DNA from: Spirochaeta isovalerica
GTDB taxonomy: Bacteria; Spirochaetota; Spirochaetia; DSM-2461
Length of the DNA stretch: 64,000 nucleotides
Direction of reading: 5' to 3'
NCBI RefSeq assembly: GCF_014207565.1
Contig: NZ_JACHGJ010000008.1
Location: 1 to 64,000, forward strand
A program made the translations under genes and the position numbers. A model generated the notes under the pieces. That model saw only the letters and a program-made list of their open reading frames with translations. It did no database searches and had not been told where the DNA came from. This document shows, one piece after another, positions 51,971 to 61,108 of this stretch; position 1 is the stretch's first letter, and every line of letters starts with the position of its first letter.

Positions 51971-52536
51971 TACTGAATAACATTATCCAGAACAGATTGC
52001 TCGCTTTCGGAAAAGAAATCCGTCAGATTGATGATAATGATCATCCTGTTTCCGACCTTTCCGATCTTCTCGATAAACCGGGCATCGACATTTTTGGAAA
52101 ATTCCGGCTTCTCGCTTAGATTTTCCGGAGTGATGCTCAGGACATCAGAAACGGAATCGACAATGAATCCTACAGTCCGGCTGCTGTTTTCATCTCCCGT
52201 CTCGGCAATGATGACTATAGTATTGGAGTCCAGTTCCTCTTTCTCCAACTTGAATTTAATTCGCAATTCATAGAGGGGAATAATATTCCCTCTCAGATTT
52301 ATAATTCCGGGGATGTACTTTGGCACACCGGGGATTCGAGTGAGATTGGGCAGAGAGATGATCTCCTGAACGGCCAGTATGGGAACTCCGTATTCTTCAT
52401 CAGCTACGGAAAACACAACAAACTGGTTGGAAATATCCATGTTCAATTGGGAGACGAGAAGATCCTCCTCTTCATCATCTGCTTTGCCGGTCTCTATTGC
52501 CCCGTCCCGCGTCTTATTATCGTAATTTTCACTCAT
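51970..52536 (-). CDS. cheW: CheW chemotaxis coupling protein
   Basis: A 188-residue CheW. The fold starts near residue 37 (NQFVVFSVADEEYGVPILAVQEIISLPNLTRIPGVPKYIPGIINLRGNIIPLYELRIKF) and ends with RTVGFIVDSVSDVLSITPENLSEKP and MIIIINLTDFF. The conserved GIINLRGNIIPL that contacts CheA is intact. An N-terminal acidic extension of about 35 residues is present. The gene lies 14 nt behind the chemoreceptor gene and is probably co-transcribed, suggesting a dedicated receptor-coupler pair. Confidence 0.92.
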   Translation of the reverse strand: MSENYDNKTRDGAIETGKADDEEEDLLVSQLNMDISNQFVVFSVADEEYGVPILAVQEIISLPNLTRIPGVPKYIPGIINLRGNIIPLYELRIKFKLEKEELDSNTIVIIAETGDENSSRTVGFIVDSVSDVLSITPENLSEKPEFSKNVDARFIEKIGKVGNRMIIIINLTDFFSESEQSVLDNVIQ

Positions 52537-52550
52537 GATGCCAAACCTCC

Positions 52551-54635
52551 TTAGAATTCGGAAAAATCTGATTCGTCGGCAAGAGAACTGAACGTCTCAT
52601 AGGCGGAATCGCCAGATGCCCTGTTTTCTTTATCTGCTCCGGATTTTTCCTCAACGAGCGCAACTCCTGTTGACTGAAGCTTTTTCCTGTTCTCAATAGC
52701 TTTGTAGGTATTTTTCCTGTTCAGTTTAAAGAACTGCATAACCGTATTGAGTTCCTGAGCCTGGGAAGACAGTTCTTCCGTTGAGGAAGCGGCTTCTTCG
52801 ACCAGAGCGGCATTCTTCTGAGTATTTTCATCGAGACTGGATAATGTCTTATCAATCTGATCAACGCTGGACAACTGCTCCTGGGATGAAGCGGAAATCT
52901 CTCCGACCAGAGCGGTGACCTTCTTTACCGCCGCATTGATCTCATTGAGCGTTTCTCCCGCTTTGTTGGCGATTTCAACGCCTTCATCAACCTTTTTATT
53001 GCTTGTCTTAATGATTTCCGCAATTTCCGCCGCAGCTTTATCGGACCGCTTGGCAAGCTTTCGCACCTCTACGGCGACAACGGCGAATCCTTTCCCCTGC
53101 TCGCCCGCTCTGGCGGCCTCGATGGAAGCGTTAAGAGCCAGCAGGTTGGTCTGGAAGGCAATGTTGTTGATAACTTCAATGATATCGGCAATCCGCGTAC
53201 TGAACACGCTGATTTCATTCATGGACGTAACCATGGTATTGACAGCTGCGGTTCCTTCGCCCGATTTCTCCAGGGCGTCCCGGGACAGCTGATCGGCCGA
53301 TCCGGTATTGTCAGCATTGGAACGAATTGAAGAATTCATTTCTTCAATGGCGGATGAGGTTTCCTCCAGAGCCGTGGCCTGCTGTTCCGTACGGGTCGAC
53401 AGATCCTGGTTCCCCGAAGCCAGCTGCTCGCTGGCCGAAGCAATCTGCTCGGCTCCCGATGCGACCTGGGAAACGATTTCCGTCAGTTTATCGCGCATGT
53501 TCCGCAGAGCCTGGGCCAATTCACCCAGTTCATCCTTCTGAACCACGTCGAGCTGGGCGGTCAGTATACCTTTGGACAGCTCAACGGCGAAGACAACACC
53601 TTTCTTCAGTGCCGTGGTAATAATATTGGTCAGGAAAAAGGCTACGATTACGGCTATGACGAGAGCAACGATAAGCCCTATAATAACAATCAGAACCGAT
53701 CTTGAAATATCGGTGACTGCTTGAGCCGTTATCTCCTCAGTGGTGGAAATCCCCTGAATAGCCACATTTTTCGAAGCTTCCAGAACCTGGTCGGCCGACT
53801 GGTTTCTCTGAGCATTCAATTCAGCAAGATCGCTGTACCCCCCCATGATACCGTTCATGACATTCATGTACTGGCGCGCTGAAGAGGATATATTGTTCAA
53901 CTGCCGGATATTCGCATCTCCAGTTGTTTCTGCAAGGATATTTTCGACAATAGTGAACACCTCGCCAAAGTTTTTTATAGCCTCGGTCATCAGCGCCGAA
54001 TCATTGAACAACTGTCCTTTGAAGTTTGCCACGCGAAGGGCATTCCCCAGATCCAGAACTCTGTTCAACTCGACTATTTTATTAAGCCTGTTTTTCAGTG
54101 CAGCGGGGCTTTCATCTTCATCGAACATTTCTATCAGCTTGGTTTGCTGATCATTCAGATAGGCATTACAGTTTTGCAGGAAAAGTGCGGCGCTGCTATC
54201 CGCCTGTGTGCGGTAAGACAGTATTTCGTCCACATGGGTCTTAGTCTCTTCAACCAGTTTCCCGTAAGTTTCAGCTTCCTCTTTGGCCGTAGCTGTCCCG
54301 CTTTTCAGCACTGTCAGGTTTTCATAGGTTTCGGCGTGTTTTTCCGCATCACCGATATATTTCATGACCTGGGCATAATTGTCCTCTCCCTCTTTCAGAT
54401 AGGATTCTTCGAAAGTGAGAGAATACCCGCGGATGCCGTACATTGTCAGCAGAGAATAGCGCTCGACATTATTGGCAATAGCGACTTGAGGAACATATTC
54501 TTGTTCGAGACGGGTTGAAGCCGTCTGGATCTGCCGCATATTGAAAATGGCCAACAGCCCGACCACTGCGACGAGCATAATTACCATACCGAACCCCAAA
54601 GCCATTTTTAAACCGAGTTTCAAATTTTTAAACAT
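52551..54635 (-). CDS. Methyl-accepting chemotaxis protein with long helical sensor
   Basis: A 694-residue receptor. TM1 is residues 9-31. A periplasmic helical sensor of about 280 residues follows, long enough for a helical bimodular (HBM) type; TM2 is near 313-337, then HAMP and a signalling domain with [25 protein letters not shown] and [27 protein letters not shown]. The C-terminus ([13 protein letters not shown]) lacks a CheR pentapeptide. It is transcribed with cheW. HBM sensors bind organic acids such as malate or pyruvate; the ligand is unknown here. Confidence 0.87.
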   Translation of the reverse strand: MFKNLKLGLKMALGFGMVIMLVAVVGLLAIFNMRQIQTASTRLEQEYVPQVAIANNVERYSLLTMYGIRGYSLTFEESYLKEGEDNYAQVMKYIGDAEKHAETYENLTVLKSGTATAKEEAETYGKLVEETKTHVDEILSYRTQADSSAALFLQNCNAYLNDQQTKLIEMFDEDESPAALKNRLNKIVELNRVLDLGNALRVANFKGQLFNDSALMTEAIKNFGEVFTIVENILAETTGDANIRQLNNISSSARQYMNVMNGIMGGYSDLAELNAQRNQSADQVLEASKNVAIQGISTTEEITAQAVTDISRSVLIVIIGLIVALVIAVIVAFFLTNIITTALKKGVVFAVELSKGILTAQLDVVQKDELGELAQALRNMRDKLTEIVSQVASGAEQIASASEQLASGNQDLSTRTEQQATALEETSSAIEEMNSSIRSNADNTGSADQLSRDALEKSGEGTAAVNTMVTSMNEISVFSTRIADIIEVINNIAFQTNLLALNASIEAARAGEQGKGFAVVAVEVRKLAKRSDKAAAEIAEIIKTSNKKVDEGVEIANKAGETLNEINAAVKKVTALVGEISASSQEQLSSVDQIDKTLSSLDENTQKNAALVEEAASSTEELSSQAQELNTVMQFFKLNRKNTYKAIENRKKLQSTGVALVEEKSGADKENRASGDSAYETFSSLADESDFSEF

Positions 54636-54770
54636 ACAGACCTCTCATTCCCGAAATGAGCCGTGCATACTTTTTCATTCCAGCCTCCGACGATTATTTT
54701 GTTTCTGAGTCTAATTATAAGATTTAAAAACCTGATTTGCGAATTCAGGGAATGAAATACCGGAAGAGAA

Positions 54771-55193
54771 TTACAGATCGTTCTTTTTGCACCATTCTTT
54801 ATAAGACTGGAGATCAGCGTGAACCTGGCTCAGAACCAGGCCGATTATTAAGACATCGTCAACATTACCCAGGACGGGAATGATATCGGGTATGAGATCA
54901 ATGGGATTGACAAGATAGATCAGGGCTCCGAGGATGACGACAATCGATCCCACAGGGATCTCCCGGTAGCGTCCCGAAGTGTAATCCTTCATTAGCGCGA
55001 AAAGGAGCTGAAGGTCTTCCCAGACCTGGGCTAAAGGTCCGCTTCTCAGCTTGAATGCCGCGCTCATGGACTTATTGAGAATTTTCTCCGTCTCTTTTTT
55101 ATCACCAAGAATTTCTTCCGCTTCGCTTTTCGCCGCTTTGAATCCTTTATGGATATCTTCTATTTTTTCATCGGAATCATAATTATCGCTCAT
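54771..55193 (-). CDS. DUF1232 (YkvA-type) small membrane protein
   Basis: A 140-residue protein. The DUF1232 core is seen as LFALMKDYTSGRYREIPVGSIVVILGALIYLVNPIDLIPDIIPVLGNVDDVLIIGLVLSQVHADLQSYKEW, with the NPIDLIPDxIPxxGxxDD signature. One or two membrane helices. An upstream extension in the same frame is rejected because GAGGT lies properly before the ATG at 55193. Function of the family is unknown; it is monocistronic. Confidence 0.84.
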   Translation of the reverse strand: MSDNYDSDEKIEDIHKGFKAAKSEAEEILGDKKETEKILNKSMSAAFKLRSGPLAQVWEDLQLLFALMKDYTSGRYREIPVGSIVVILGALIYLVNPIDLIPDIIPVLGNVDDVLIIGLVLSQVHADLQSYKEWCKKNDL

Positions 55194-55223
55194 AGAATAC
55201 CTCATTATTTTTTTACAGTATAA

Positions 55224-55543
55224 CGGGAAAAACAATTAGAAAAAAGGATTCGCTTATTCTCTCTCTTTCATCGTGCTGTCGTCTGGAACAACGAAAAACG
55301 CTATGTCATCAATGCCCTGATCCAGAAGATCGAACCGGTTTTTCTGGGAACCGATGTTGAAGAGAAGCTGACAGACTGGGCTGAGGAGCGGGCTCTGGCC
55401 AACATATCCAAGGCGCCGGACAATGCAGAAGTCATTCCGGGAATGACCGTAGGAGAAGATATAGGATATCTAGATTCGGTATGCATGAGAAAGTGGAAAA
55501 GGTCATACGTCCCGGCAAAAGCTACCGGACCACATCACTCTGA
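55224..55543 (+). pseudogene. Gene remnant, truncated and probably frameshifted
   Basis: Between the DUF1232 gene and the convergent NtrC-type gene, the + strand is open from 55224 with protein-like sequence but no start codon. It reads HRAVVWNNEKRYVINALIQ, then VFLGTDVEEKLTDWAEERA and VIPGMTVGEDIGYLDS, and then turns into unlikely residues. A shift to another frame near 55475 gives MHEKVEKVIRPGKSYRTTSL and a stop at 55541-55543. I do not recognise the family. It looks like the 3' part of a decayed gene, not an intact one. Confidence 0.5.
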
Positions 55544-56938
55544 AAGGGCTTCGCTTCTCTGCCGGAGCCTTTTATTAAGGGCCTGCCGGCTGATCCCCAA
55601 CAGTTCCGCCGCTTTCCCCTGGTGATAGTCCGCTTTTTTCAGAGCTTCATCAACCAGCAGGTTCTCTGCTTCCTTGAGCGTCGGAAAGTCCCTGCCTCCG
55701 AATAAAATGGACTTCCCGTCTCCGCCGGGCGCTTTCTCTCCGGGGATCTGATCGATTTTATCGGCCAGGCTTTCCGCCGACAGTTCACCGGCAGACATGG
55801 TTACGGCATGCTGAATAATGTTCTGCAGTTCCCGCACATTTCCGGGAAAGCTGTAACTCTCCAGAACTTTGATAAAGCCCGGGGAAATTACCGGAACGGG
55901 AATGGAGAGATCCTCGCAGCTGAGGGCTACGAAGTGCTCCGTTAGGAGAACAATATCGCCGTACCGCTTTCTCAGCGGCGGAATGTTAATATTGTGAGTT
56001 TCAAGCCTGTAATAGAGATCCTTTCGGAATTTCCCTTCGTAAACCATGGCCTGAAGGTCGCGGTTGGTCGCCAGAATTATCCGGGCATCGCTGTACTGGA
56101 GCCTGTCGTCTCCCCCCTGGCGGAATTCCCTTTCCTGAATAAAACGGAGAAGCACGCTCTGAGCTTCCAGACTGAGATCCCCTATTTCATCGAGAAGAAG
56201 GGTGCCGCCTTTTGCGGCTTTGACAAGACCGCCCCTGGTATCTTCAGCGCCGGTATAGGCTCCCTTCACATGTCCGAAGAGAGCGTCAGTCAGCATTATA
56301 TTGTCGTGAAATGACACATCGAGAGGGATGAACTCACCTTCGCAGCCGCACAGTGTGTGAAAAGCTCTGGCGAAAAGTTCCTTTCCTACCCCTGTTTCCC
56401 CTGTGATGAGCACAGGCTGTGACGTATGGCGGATGGCTTCCATATAATGAAAAATCCTGTACATGGCGGGATTTTCCGTAATGATGGAAGCAAAAGCTTC
56501 GGGACGGTCGAGATCATCTTTAAAAAACTGCCTTTTCAGCAGGGTAAAGGAGGAGCGAAGCTCTCCCATTCTCAAGGCGTTTTGAACTGAAACGGTAACG
56601 CGGCCGATATCATTCGGTTTGGCCAGATAGTCGAATGCTCCGTTTTTCATTATTTCAACGGCTGTAGCCACATCGTTCTGACCGGTTATAATGATAACAG
56701 GAAGAAGTGGTCTCTCTTTTTTAATTGTTTTCAGAATTTCGAGACCGGATATTTCGGGAAGGTTCAAATCGAGAAGGACGACATCCCCTTTGCCTGACTG
56801 AATGTATTCAAGCCCCTCTATGCCTGAGGAAAATGTCTCAACCGAGTTGAAACCATCGGACTGGAGAACCATCTCCAGATTGACAAGGATCGGCTTATCA
56901 TCATCAATTACAATAATGGTCTGATTGCTGTCACTCAT
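55535..56938 (-). CDS. NtrC-family sigma-54-dependent response regulator
   Basis: A 467-residue regulator. Receiver: IIVIDDDKPILVN, phospho-Asp in VVLLDLNLPEISG near residue 55, FDYLAKP. AAA+ domain: Walker A ITGETGVGKELFARAFH near 173, sigma-54 contact loop GHVKGAYTGAEDTRGG near 225 (Tyr in place of the usual Phe of GAFTGA), Walker B GGTLLLDEIGDLS, and FRKDLYYRLETHNINIPPLRKRYGDI. The C-terminal Fis-type helix-turn-helix is AAELLGISRQALNKRL. It follows a lone receiver and a hybrid kinase, forming a signalling cluster. A candidate target is the sigma-54 promoter at 60.1 kb. Confidence 0.9.
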   Translation of the reverse strand: MSDSNQTIIVIDDDKPILVNLEMVLQSDGFNSVETFSSGIEGLEYIQSGKGDVVLLDLNLPEISGLEILKTIKKERPLLPVIIITGQNDVATAVEIMKNGAFDYLAKPNDIGRVTVSVQNALRMGELRSSFTLLKRQFFKDDLDRPEAFASIITENPAMYRIFHYMEAIRHTSQPVLITGETGVGKELFARAFHTLCGCEGEFIPLDVSFHDNIMLTDALFGHVKGAYTGAEDTRGGLVKAAKGGTLLLDEIGDLSLEAQSVLLRFIQEREFRQGGDDRLQYSDARIILATNRDLQAMVYEGKFRKDLYYRLETHNINIPPLRKRYGDIVLLTEHFVALSCEDLSIPVPVISPGFIKVLESYSFPGNVRELQNIIQHAVTMSAGELSAESLADKIDQIPGEKAPGGDGKSILFGGRDFPTLKEAENLLVDEALKKADYHQGKAAELLGISRQALNKRLRQRSEALSE

Positions 56939-56946
56939 TAGATCAT

Positions 56947-57321
56947 TTAAACGAGCTTTTTAATCTGTCCTATCAAGTCGTCAAAACGATAGGGTTTCAT
57001 AAAAAAAGCGTCGATTCCCACCTCTTTTTCATCTTTATGGTTCAGCTCTTCACTGAATCCGGTGCAGAGAATGCGGGGAATGGCACTTCTGATTCCGATA
57101 ATATTCTTCAATAACTCAATTCCGGTCATTTTCGGCATAACCTGATCGGTTATGACGATATCAAAATCATCGGGATCCCGACAGAAGGCATCGAAAGCTT
57201 CTCTGCTGTCTTCATAAGTATCGACAATAAATCCCTGCATCTCCAGAAATTCAGCTGCCATGGAGCAGATAACCTCTTCATCATCTACAAAAAGAATCTT
57301 ACTTTTACCAACATGAGACAT
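56947..57321 (-). CDS. Single-domain response regulator
   Basis: A 124-residue lone receiver: ILFVDDEEVICSMAAEFL, phospho-Asp in FDIVITDQVMPKMTGIELL near residue 58, FFMKPYRFDDLI. No output domain. ATG 57321 has AGGTTC upstream. It lies between the hybrid kinase (57449-59959) and the NtrC-type regulator (8 nt downstream), so it may relay phosphate between them or act as a sink. Confidence 0.88.
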   Translation of the reverse strand: MSHVGKSKILFVDDEEVICSMAAEFLEMQGFIVDTYEDSREAFDAFCRDPDDFDIVITDQVMPKMTGIELLKNIIGIRSAIPRILCTGFSEELNHKDEKEVGIDAFFMKPYRFDDLIGQIKKLV

Positions 57322-57448
57322 AATGAACCTGCGCAACCGGAAGTGTCCGGAATCACTGATTACATTGCAATTATCATGCCGGATCGATCTGTTCGCTCAT
57401 GGTGTTTTCCTGGGCCGTACCGGGAAAAACCAGCAACAATTATTGCCT

Positions 57449-59959
57449 TTAAGCATCTATTGTTGCACTCAGAACATCGTCTATAACCTGCCGAATTTCC
57501 TTTTCTCCAGCCGGTTTGCGAATGAAGCCCTGGATGCCGATCTCTCTCATTCTGTTTATTTTCTCCTCTGCTGTAAACCCCGTTTCCACGATAACGGGAA
57601 TGGCGGGCTTAATCTTTCTGAGACCGATAAGGCAGTTCAATCCGTCCATCCCGGGCATAACAACATCGAGAATGACGAGATCTATGGTCCGGCTGTGTTC
57701 AGAAAAGACATCGAGAGCTTCCCTGCCGTCCTGTGCGACATAAACATGAAAGCCTGCGTCCGTAAGCATATCCATTACGGGTTTGCGGATGAGTTCCTCA
57801 TCATCGACGAGCAGAATCGTCCCCTCTCCCCTGGAACTGAGGTAGGTGTCGGGGACAAAATGGCTCTCGGCTTTCTTACCGACCAGGTAGAAATAGAGAT
57901 GAAAGACCGTCCCCTTTCCCGGTGCGCTCTCGACTGAAATCGAACCTTTATGCTGCTGAACCATAGTATAAACAGCTGTCAGCCCCAGTCCCGTCCCCTT
58001 TGTCTTCTGTTTCGTCGTAAAAAAAGGTTCAAATATTTTCCCCAGATGATCCTGATCGATCCCCGAACCGTTGTCGCGGACCGAAAGATGAATATAATCC
58101 CCCGGTTCCAGGTCGAACGGATCCTTTTCACAGCGCTTTTTATCGAAAGTCACAACTTCCGTTTTTACGGTTATCACACCCGAATCGGAATCAATCGCAT
58201 GGGAGGCGTTGATGCAGAGGTTCAGCACGGCGTTTTCAATACGGGACGTATCACCGACAATGGCATCTTCTCCATCGCACAAATCAATATTCAGCTGGAT
58301 GCTTTTGTCCAGAGTGCTTCTCAAAAGCTTTTCCGTTCTCCTGATGGAATCATGAAGCGAAATGATATTGAGAAGCTGGGGTTGCTTTCGGGAAAAAGAC
58401 AGGAGGTTGCGGGTCAGTTCCGCCGATCTCTGTACAGCTTCATCAATAATGGAAAGATAACGTTCAGCCAGGTCATCCCCGGGTATTTTTTTTCGCAGCA
58501 TCATGGAAGCCGTCATAATTCCCGTCAGCATGTTGTTGAAATCGTGGGCGACTCCCCCGGCGAGTTGACCGATTGCCTGCATTTTCCGACTCTGTTCGAT
58601 CTGTTCCTGCAGATCGAGATCACCGGAGATGTCTTTTTTAATGGAAACAAAATTGATAATGCTGCTGTTATCTTCACTGATGACAGGGGATATGACACTC
58701 TCCTCCGTATAGAGAGAACCGTCTTTGCGTCTGTTTTTCATCTGTCCCGACCAGCTCTGACCGCCTTTTATGACATCCCACAGATCGCGGTAAAATTCAT
58801 TGTCCTGCTCTCCGCTTTTCAGCAGATTCGTTTTCCTTCCGATCACTTCCTCTCTGGAATAGCCGGTCATGACGCAAAAAGCGGGATTCACATATTCGAT
58901 CATGCCTTCGGAATCGGAAATCAGTATGGCTTCCGCCGCGTGCTCGATCGCTGAGAGAAACTGCTTCAGTTCATGCTGGGCGTCTTTATAAGCGCTTATA
59001 TCGGAATGCGTGCCGAGAACCCGCAGAACATCTCCTCTGTCATCCCTCCCGGTTACGACAGCTCTGGCATGGATCCACAGCCATGAACCGTCCTTTTTCC
59101 TGAACCGGTATATCATGTCGAATTCCTGATCAAGCCCTGAAGAAAAATCCAGAAGCCCCCTGTCGACAACAGGAAGATCATCCTGATGGATCCGGCTCCT
59201 CCATTCCTCTACGGACCCTTCAAATTCTCCCGGTTCGTATCCGATCATGCGGTAGTAATTGGAATCCAGATAGAACTTACCCGATTTGTAATCCCACTCG
59301 AAATAGCCGTCGTTCGCCACCGCCAGAGCTTTGGTTTTCCGTTCATTCTCCTGTTTAAGCTTTTGCTCGATCTGATAGCGGTCCTCCTCCCGGAGAATGA
59401 GAACACCGGCAAACCAGCCGATTACGGTAAATATCAGAGTCAGAGGAACAGATGCGCTTTTTATCAGATCGGAAAGGATGAGCTCGCCGGGCAGAAAAAT
59501 CATTGAGATCAGATATATATGTGTGGAAAACAATCCGGCTGCTGCGAAAAGAACAAAAAAATGCGGTTTTTTCTTCTTTTTTCTTCTGAGATAAATGTTC
59601 CTGATCAAAATGCCCAGAAGAAAAGCCATGACAATGGAAGCCGCCCCGGCAAAAATCCCCTCACCTCCGAGAAGAATCCTCGTGAGCAGACAGCTCGCCG
59701 TTACAATCAATGAAGCGGGGATTCCCCCGAATACCGCCGCATAAACAATGGTGATAATCCTGGCATCGATAATAATTCCGGGAAGCATCACTATGGGAGA
59801 GAGCATGGAGGCGATTGCGATCAGCGAGAAGAGAATCCCCGTAAAAAGTTCCTTTATCCGGTGCGAATACCGGCTGAGATGCCGCTGATGAATCCCGTAA
59901 ATGAATGAAAGAGATATAACCAGTGCTGCGAGTCTGATGAAATCGGTGAGAAAGGACAT
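57449..59959 (-). CDS. Hybrid histidine kinase: 5TMR - PAS - PAS - HisKA - HATPase - receiver
   Basis: An 836-residue protein. Residues 1-200 are a 5TM LYT-like membrane domain (IDARIITIVYAAVFGGIPASLIVTA). PAS 1 lies near 205-320 (DGYFEWDYKSGKFYLDSNYYRMIGYEPGEF) and PAS 2 near 330-450 (AILISDSEGMIEYVNPAFCVMTGYSREEVIGRKTNLLKSGEQ). The HisKA H-box is AGGVAHDFNNMLTGI near 470, and the HATPase has NLCINASHAI and DNGSGI. The C-terminal receiver carries the Asp in DLVILDVVMPGMDG. PAS 2 has an N.L.SG tail like oxygen- or redox-sensing members. It heads the leftward kinase-receiver-NtrC cluster. Confidence 0.88.
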   Translation of the reverse strand: MSFLTDFIRLAALVISLSFIYGIHQRHLSRYSHRIKELFTGILFSLIAIASMLSPIVMLPGIIIDARIITIVYAAVFGGIPASLIVTASCLLTRILLGGEGIFAGAASIVMAFLLGILIRNIYLRRKKKKKPHFFVLFAAAGLFSTHIYLISMIFLPGELILSDLIKSASVPLTLIFTVIGWFAGVLILREEDRYQIEQKLKQENERKTKALAVANDGYFEWDYKSGKFYLDSNYYRMIGYEPGEFEGSVEEWRSRIHQDDLPVVDRGLLDFSSGLDQEFDMIYRFRKKDGSWLWIHARAVVTGRDDRGDVLRVLGTHSDISAYKDAQHELKQFLSAIEHAAEAILISDSEGMIEYVNPAFCVMTGYSREEVIGRKTNLLKSGEQDNEFYRDLWDVIKGGQSWSGQMKNRRKDGSLYTEESVISPVISEDNSSIINFVSIKKDISGDLDLQEQIEQSRKMQAIGQLAGGVAHDFNNMLTGIMTASMMLRKKIPGDDLAERYLSIIDEAVQRSAELTRNLLSFSRKQPQLLNIISLHDSIRRTEKLLRSTLDKSIQLNIDLCDGEDAIVGDTSRIENAVLNLCINASHAIDSDSGVITVKTEVVTFDKKRCEKDPFDLEPGDYIHLSVRDNGSGIDQDHLGKIFEPFFTTKQKTKGTGLGLTAVYTMVQQHKGSISVESAPGKGTVFHLYFYLVGKKAESHFVPDTYLSSRGEGTILLVDDEELIRKPVMDMLTDAGFHVYVAQDGREALDVFSEHSRTIDLVILDVVMPGMDGLNCLIGLRKIKPAIPVIVETGFTAEEKINRMREIGIQGFIRKPAGEKEIRQVIDDVLSATIDA

Positions 59960-60033
59960 ATATATATCATATCCTGAAAATTCCAGAGAGCCAGTCTTTT
60001 TTTACCAATAGAGAAACAAAAGTTGCAGTATGG

Positions 60034-60054
60034 CAAAAGCAGTTGCTGTTTTTG
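60034..60054 (+). promoter_or_regulatory. Dyad, candidate enhancer site for the sigma-54 promoter
   Basis: CAAAAGCAG-TTG-CTGTTTTTG is an inverted repeat with one mismatch, centred about 83 bp before the predicted start point. This is where an NtrC-type activator would bind. Confidence 0.4.
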
Positions 60055-60100
60055 TACAGCCGAAAAGTTTCTCAAGGGGAAAAAGCGCACTGAGAGAACA

Positions 60101-60116
60101 TGGCACAGCGCTTGCA
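60101..60116 (+). promoter_or_regulatory. Sigma-54 (-24/-12) promoter
   Basis: TGGCAC-N5-TTGCA is an exact match to the sigma-54 consensus, with GG at 60102-60103 and GC at 60114-60115. The transcript should begin near 60127 and reach the start codon at 60155. A TATAAT (60117-60122) overlaps the edge but has no matching -35 box. Confidence 0.85.
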
Positions 60117-60154
60117 TATAATATTGCGCAACTATGAACACAGGAGTGAAAGTC

Positions 60155-61084
60155 ATGTATGCTGTCGCAGAAAAAGCCAATGATCCTTTAAAAACTTATC
60201 TGAACCAGATATCCCGTTTTCAATTACTGACCTTTAATGACGAACAGGAGCTCTTTGCTGAACTGGTAAGCCTGAAGAATACTCTTGCGGAGCTCGCCGA
60301 AGCGGAAAAGAGTGCCGATGTCAGTCAGACATATCTATCGGGAAGGAAAGAGTCCTGTCATGCCAGAATTAAAGAGCTTAAAGACCATATGGTGAATTCC
60401 AACCTGAGGCTCGTCGTTTCCATAGCCAAAAAATATCAGCACAAAGGGATGTCTCTCCCGGATCTGATTAACGAAGGCAATATAGGATTGATTCTGGCTC
60501 TGGACCGCTTTGACTATACAAAGGGATTCCGCTTCTCCACTTACGCCACATGGTGGATCAAACAGGAAATAACCAAAGCTCTGAGCGAAAAGGTCCGTTC
60601 TATCCGTCTTCCCGTATACATGAATAATAAGATCAAGCATTTTAAAAGCGTTTTCGATCATCTCACTCAGGATTTCGGACGGGAACCCACTATGGCCGAA
60701 CTGTCCCTTTTTATGGATATTCCCGAAGAAAAAGTCTGCGAGCTCTTCACCTGCATGAACGATATAACATCATTGGACAGCGTTCTGGAAAGCGACCACA
60801 AATCGGACCTGCTGGATTTCCTTATCGATGATTACTCAAGCGGTTTTGTCGACGATTTTTTCCGCAAGGAAATGTGTGAAACCCTCAACAGAGAACTGGC
60901 GTCTCTGCCCGAAAGAGAACGGCGCATTATCGAAATGCGCTTCGGCCTGAGAGGACAGGAGCCCCACACTCTGGATACAGCAGGCAAGGAACTGGGTATT
61001 ACAAGAGAAAGAGTCCGCCAGATTCAGGTCAAAACGATAAATAAGTTAAAAAATTCCGAAAGAATCGGCAGTTTTTTTGCTTAA
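60155..61084 (+). CDS. Sigma-70 family RNA polymerase sigma factor (group 2, RpoS/RpoD-like)
   Basis: A 309-residue sigma factor. Region 1.2 is DPLKTYLNQISRFQLLTFNDEQELF. Region 2 is VNSNLRLVVSIAKKYQHKGMSLPDLINEGNIGLILALDRFDYTKGFRFSTYATWWIKQEI, with the WWI of region 2.4. Region 3 is YMNNKIKHFKSVFDHLTQDFGREPTMAELSLFMDIP. Region 4 is SLPERERRIIEMRFGLRGQEPHTLDTAGKELGITRERVRQIQVKTINKLK. It lacks the long acidic N-terminus of primary sigma factors, so it is an alternative, RpoS-like one. ATG 60155 has AGGAG 8 nt upstream; ATG 60134 has no ribosome-binding site. The sigma-54 promoter upstream suggests a cascade. Confidence 0.9.
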   Translation: MYAVAEKANDPLKTYLNQISRFQLLTFNDEQELFAELVSLKNTLAELAEAEKSADVSQTYLSGRKESCHARIKELKDHMVNSNLRLVVSIAKKYQHKGMSLPDLINEGNIGLILALDRFDYTKGFRFSTYATWWIKQEITKALSEKVRSIRLPVYMNNKIKHFKSVFDHLTQDFGREPTMAELSLFMDIPEEKVCELFTCMNDITSLDSVLESDHKSDLLDFLIDDYSSGFVDDFFRKEMCETLNRELASLPERERRIIEMRFGLRGQEPHTLDTAGKELGITRERVRQIQVKTINKLKNSERIGSFFA

Positions 61085-61108
61085 AACTGTTTAATCCAGT
61101 AATATTTG

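Noticed and set aside
60117-60122. Sigma-70 promoter for the sigma factor gene
   Set aside because: The TATAAT is perfect, but no -35 hexamer is found 16-18 nt upstream, and the sigma-54 match is exact.
60134-60154. Earlier ATG of the sigma factor
   Set aside because: It has no ribosome-binding site and lies only about 7 nt after the predicted sigma-54 start point; ATG 60155 has AGGAG.
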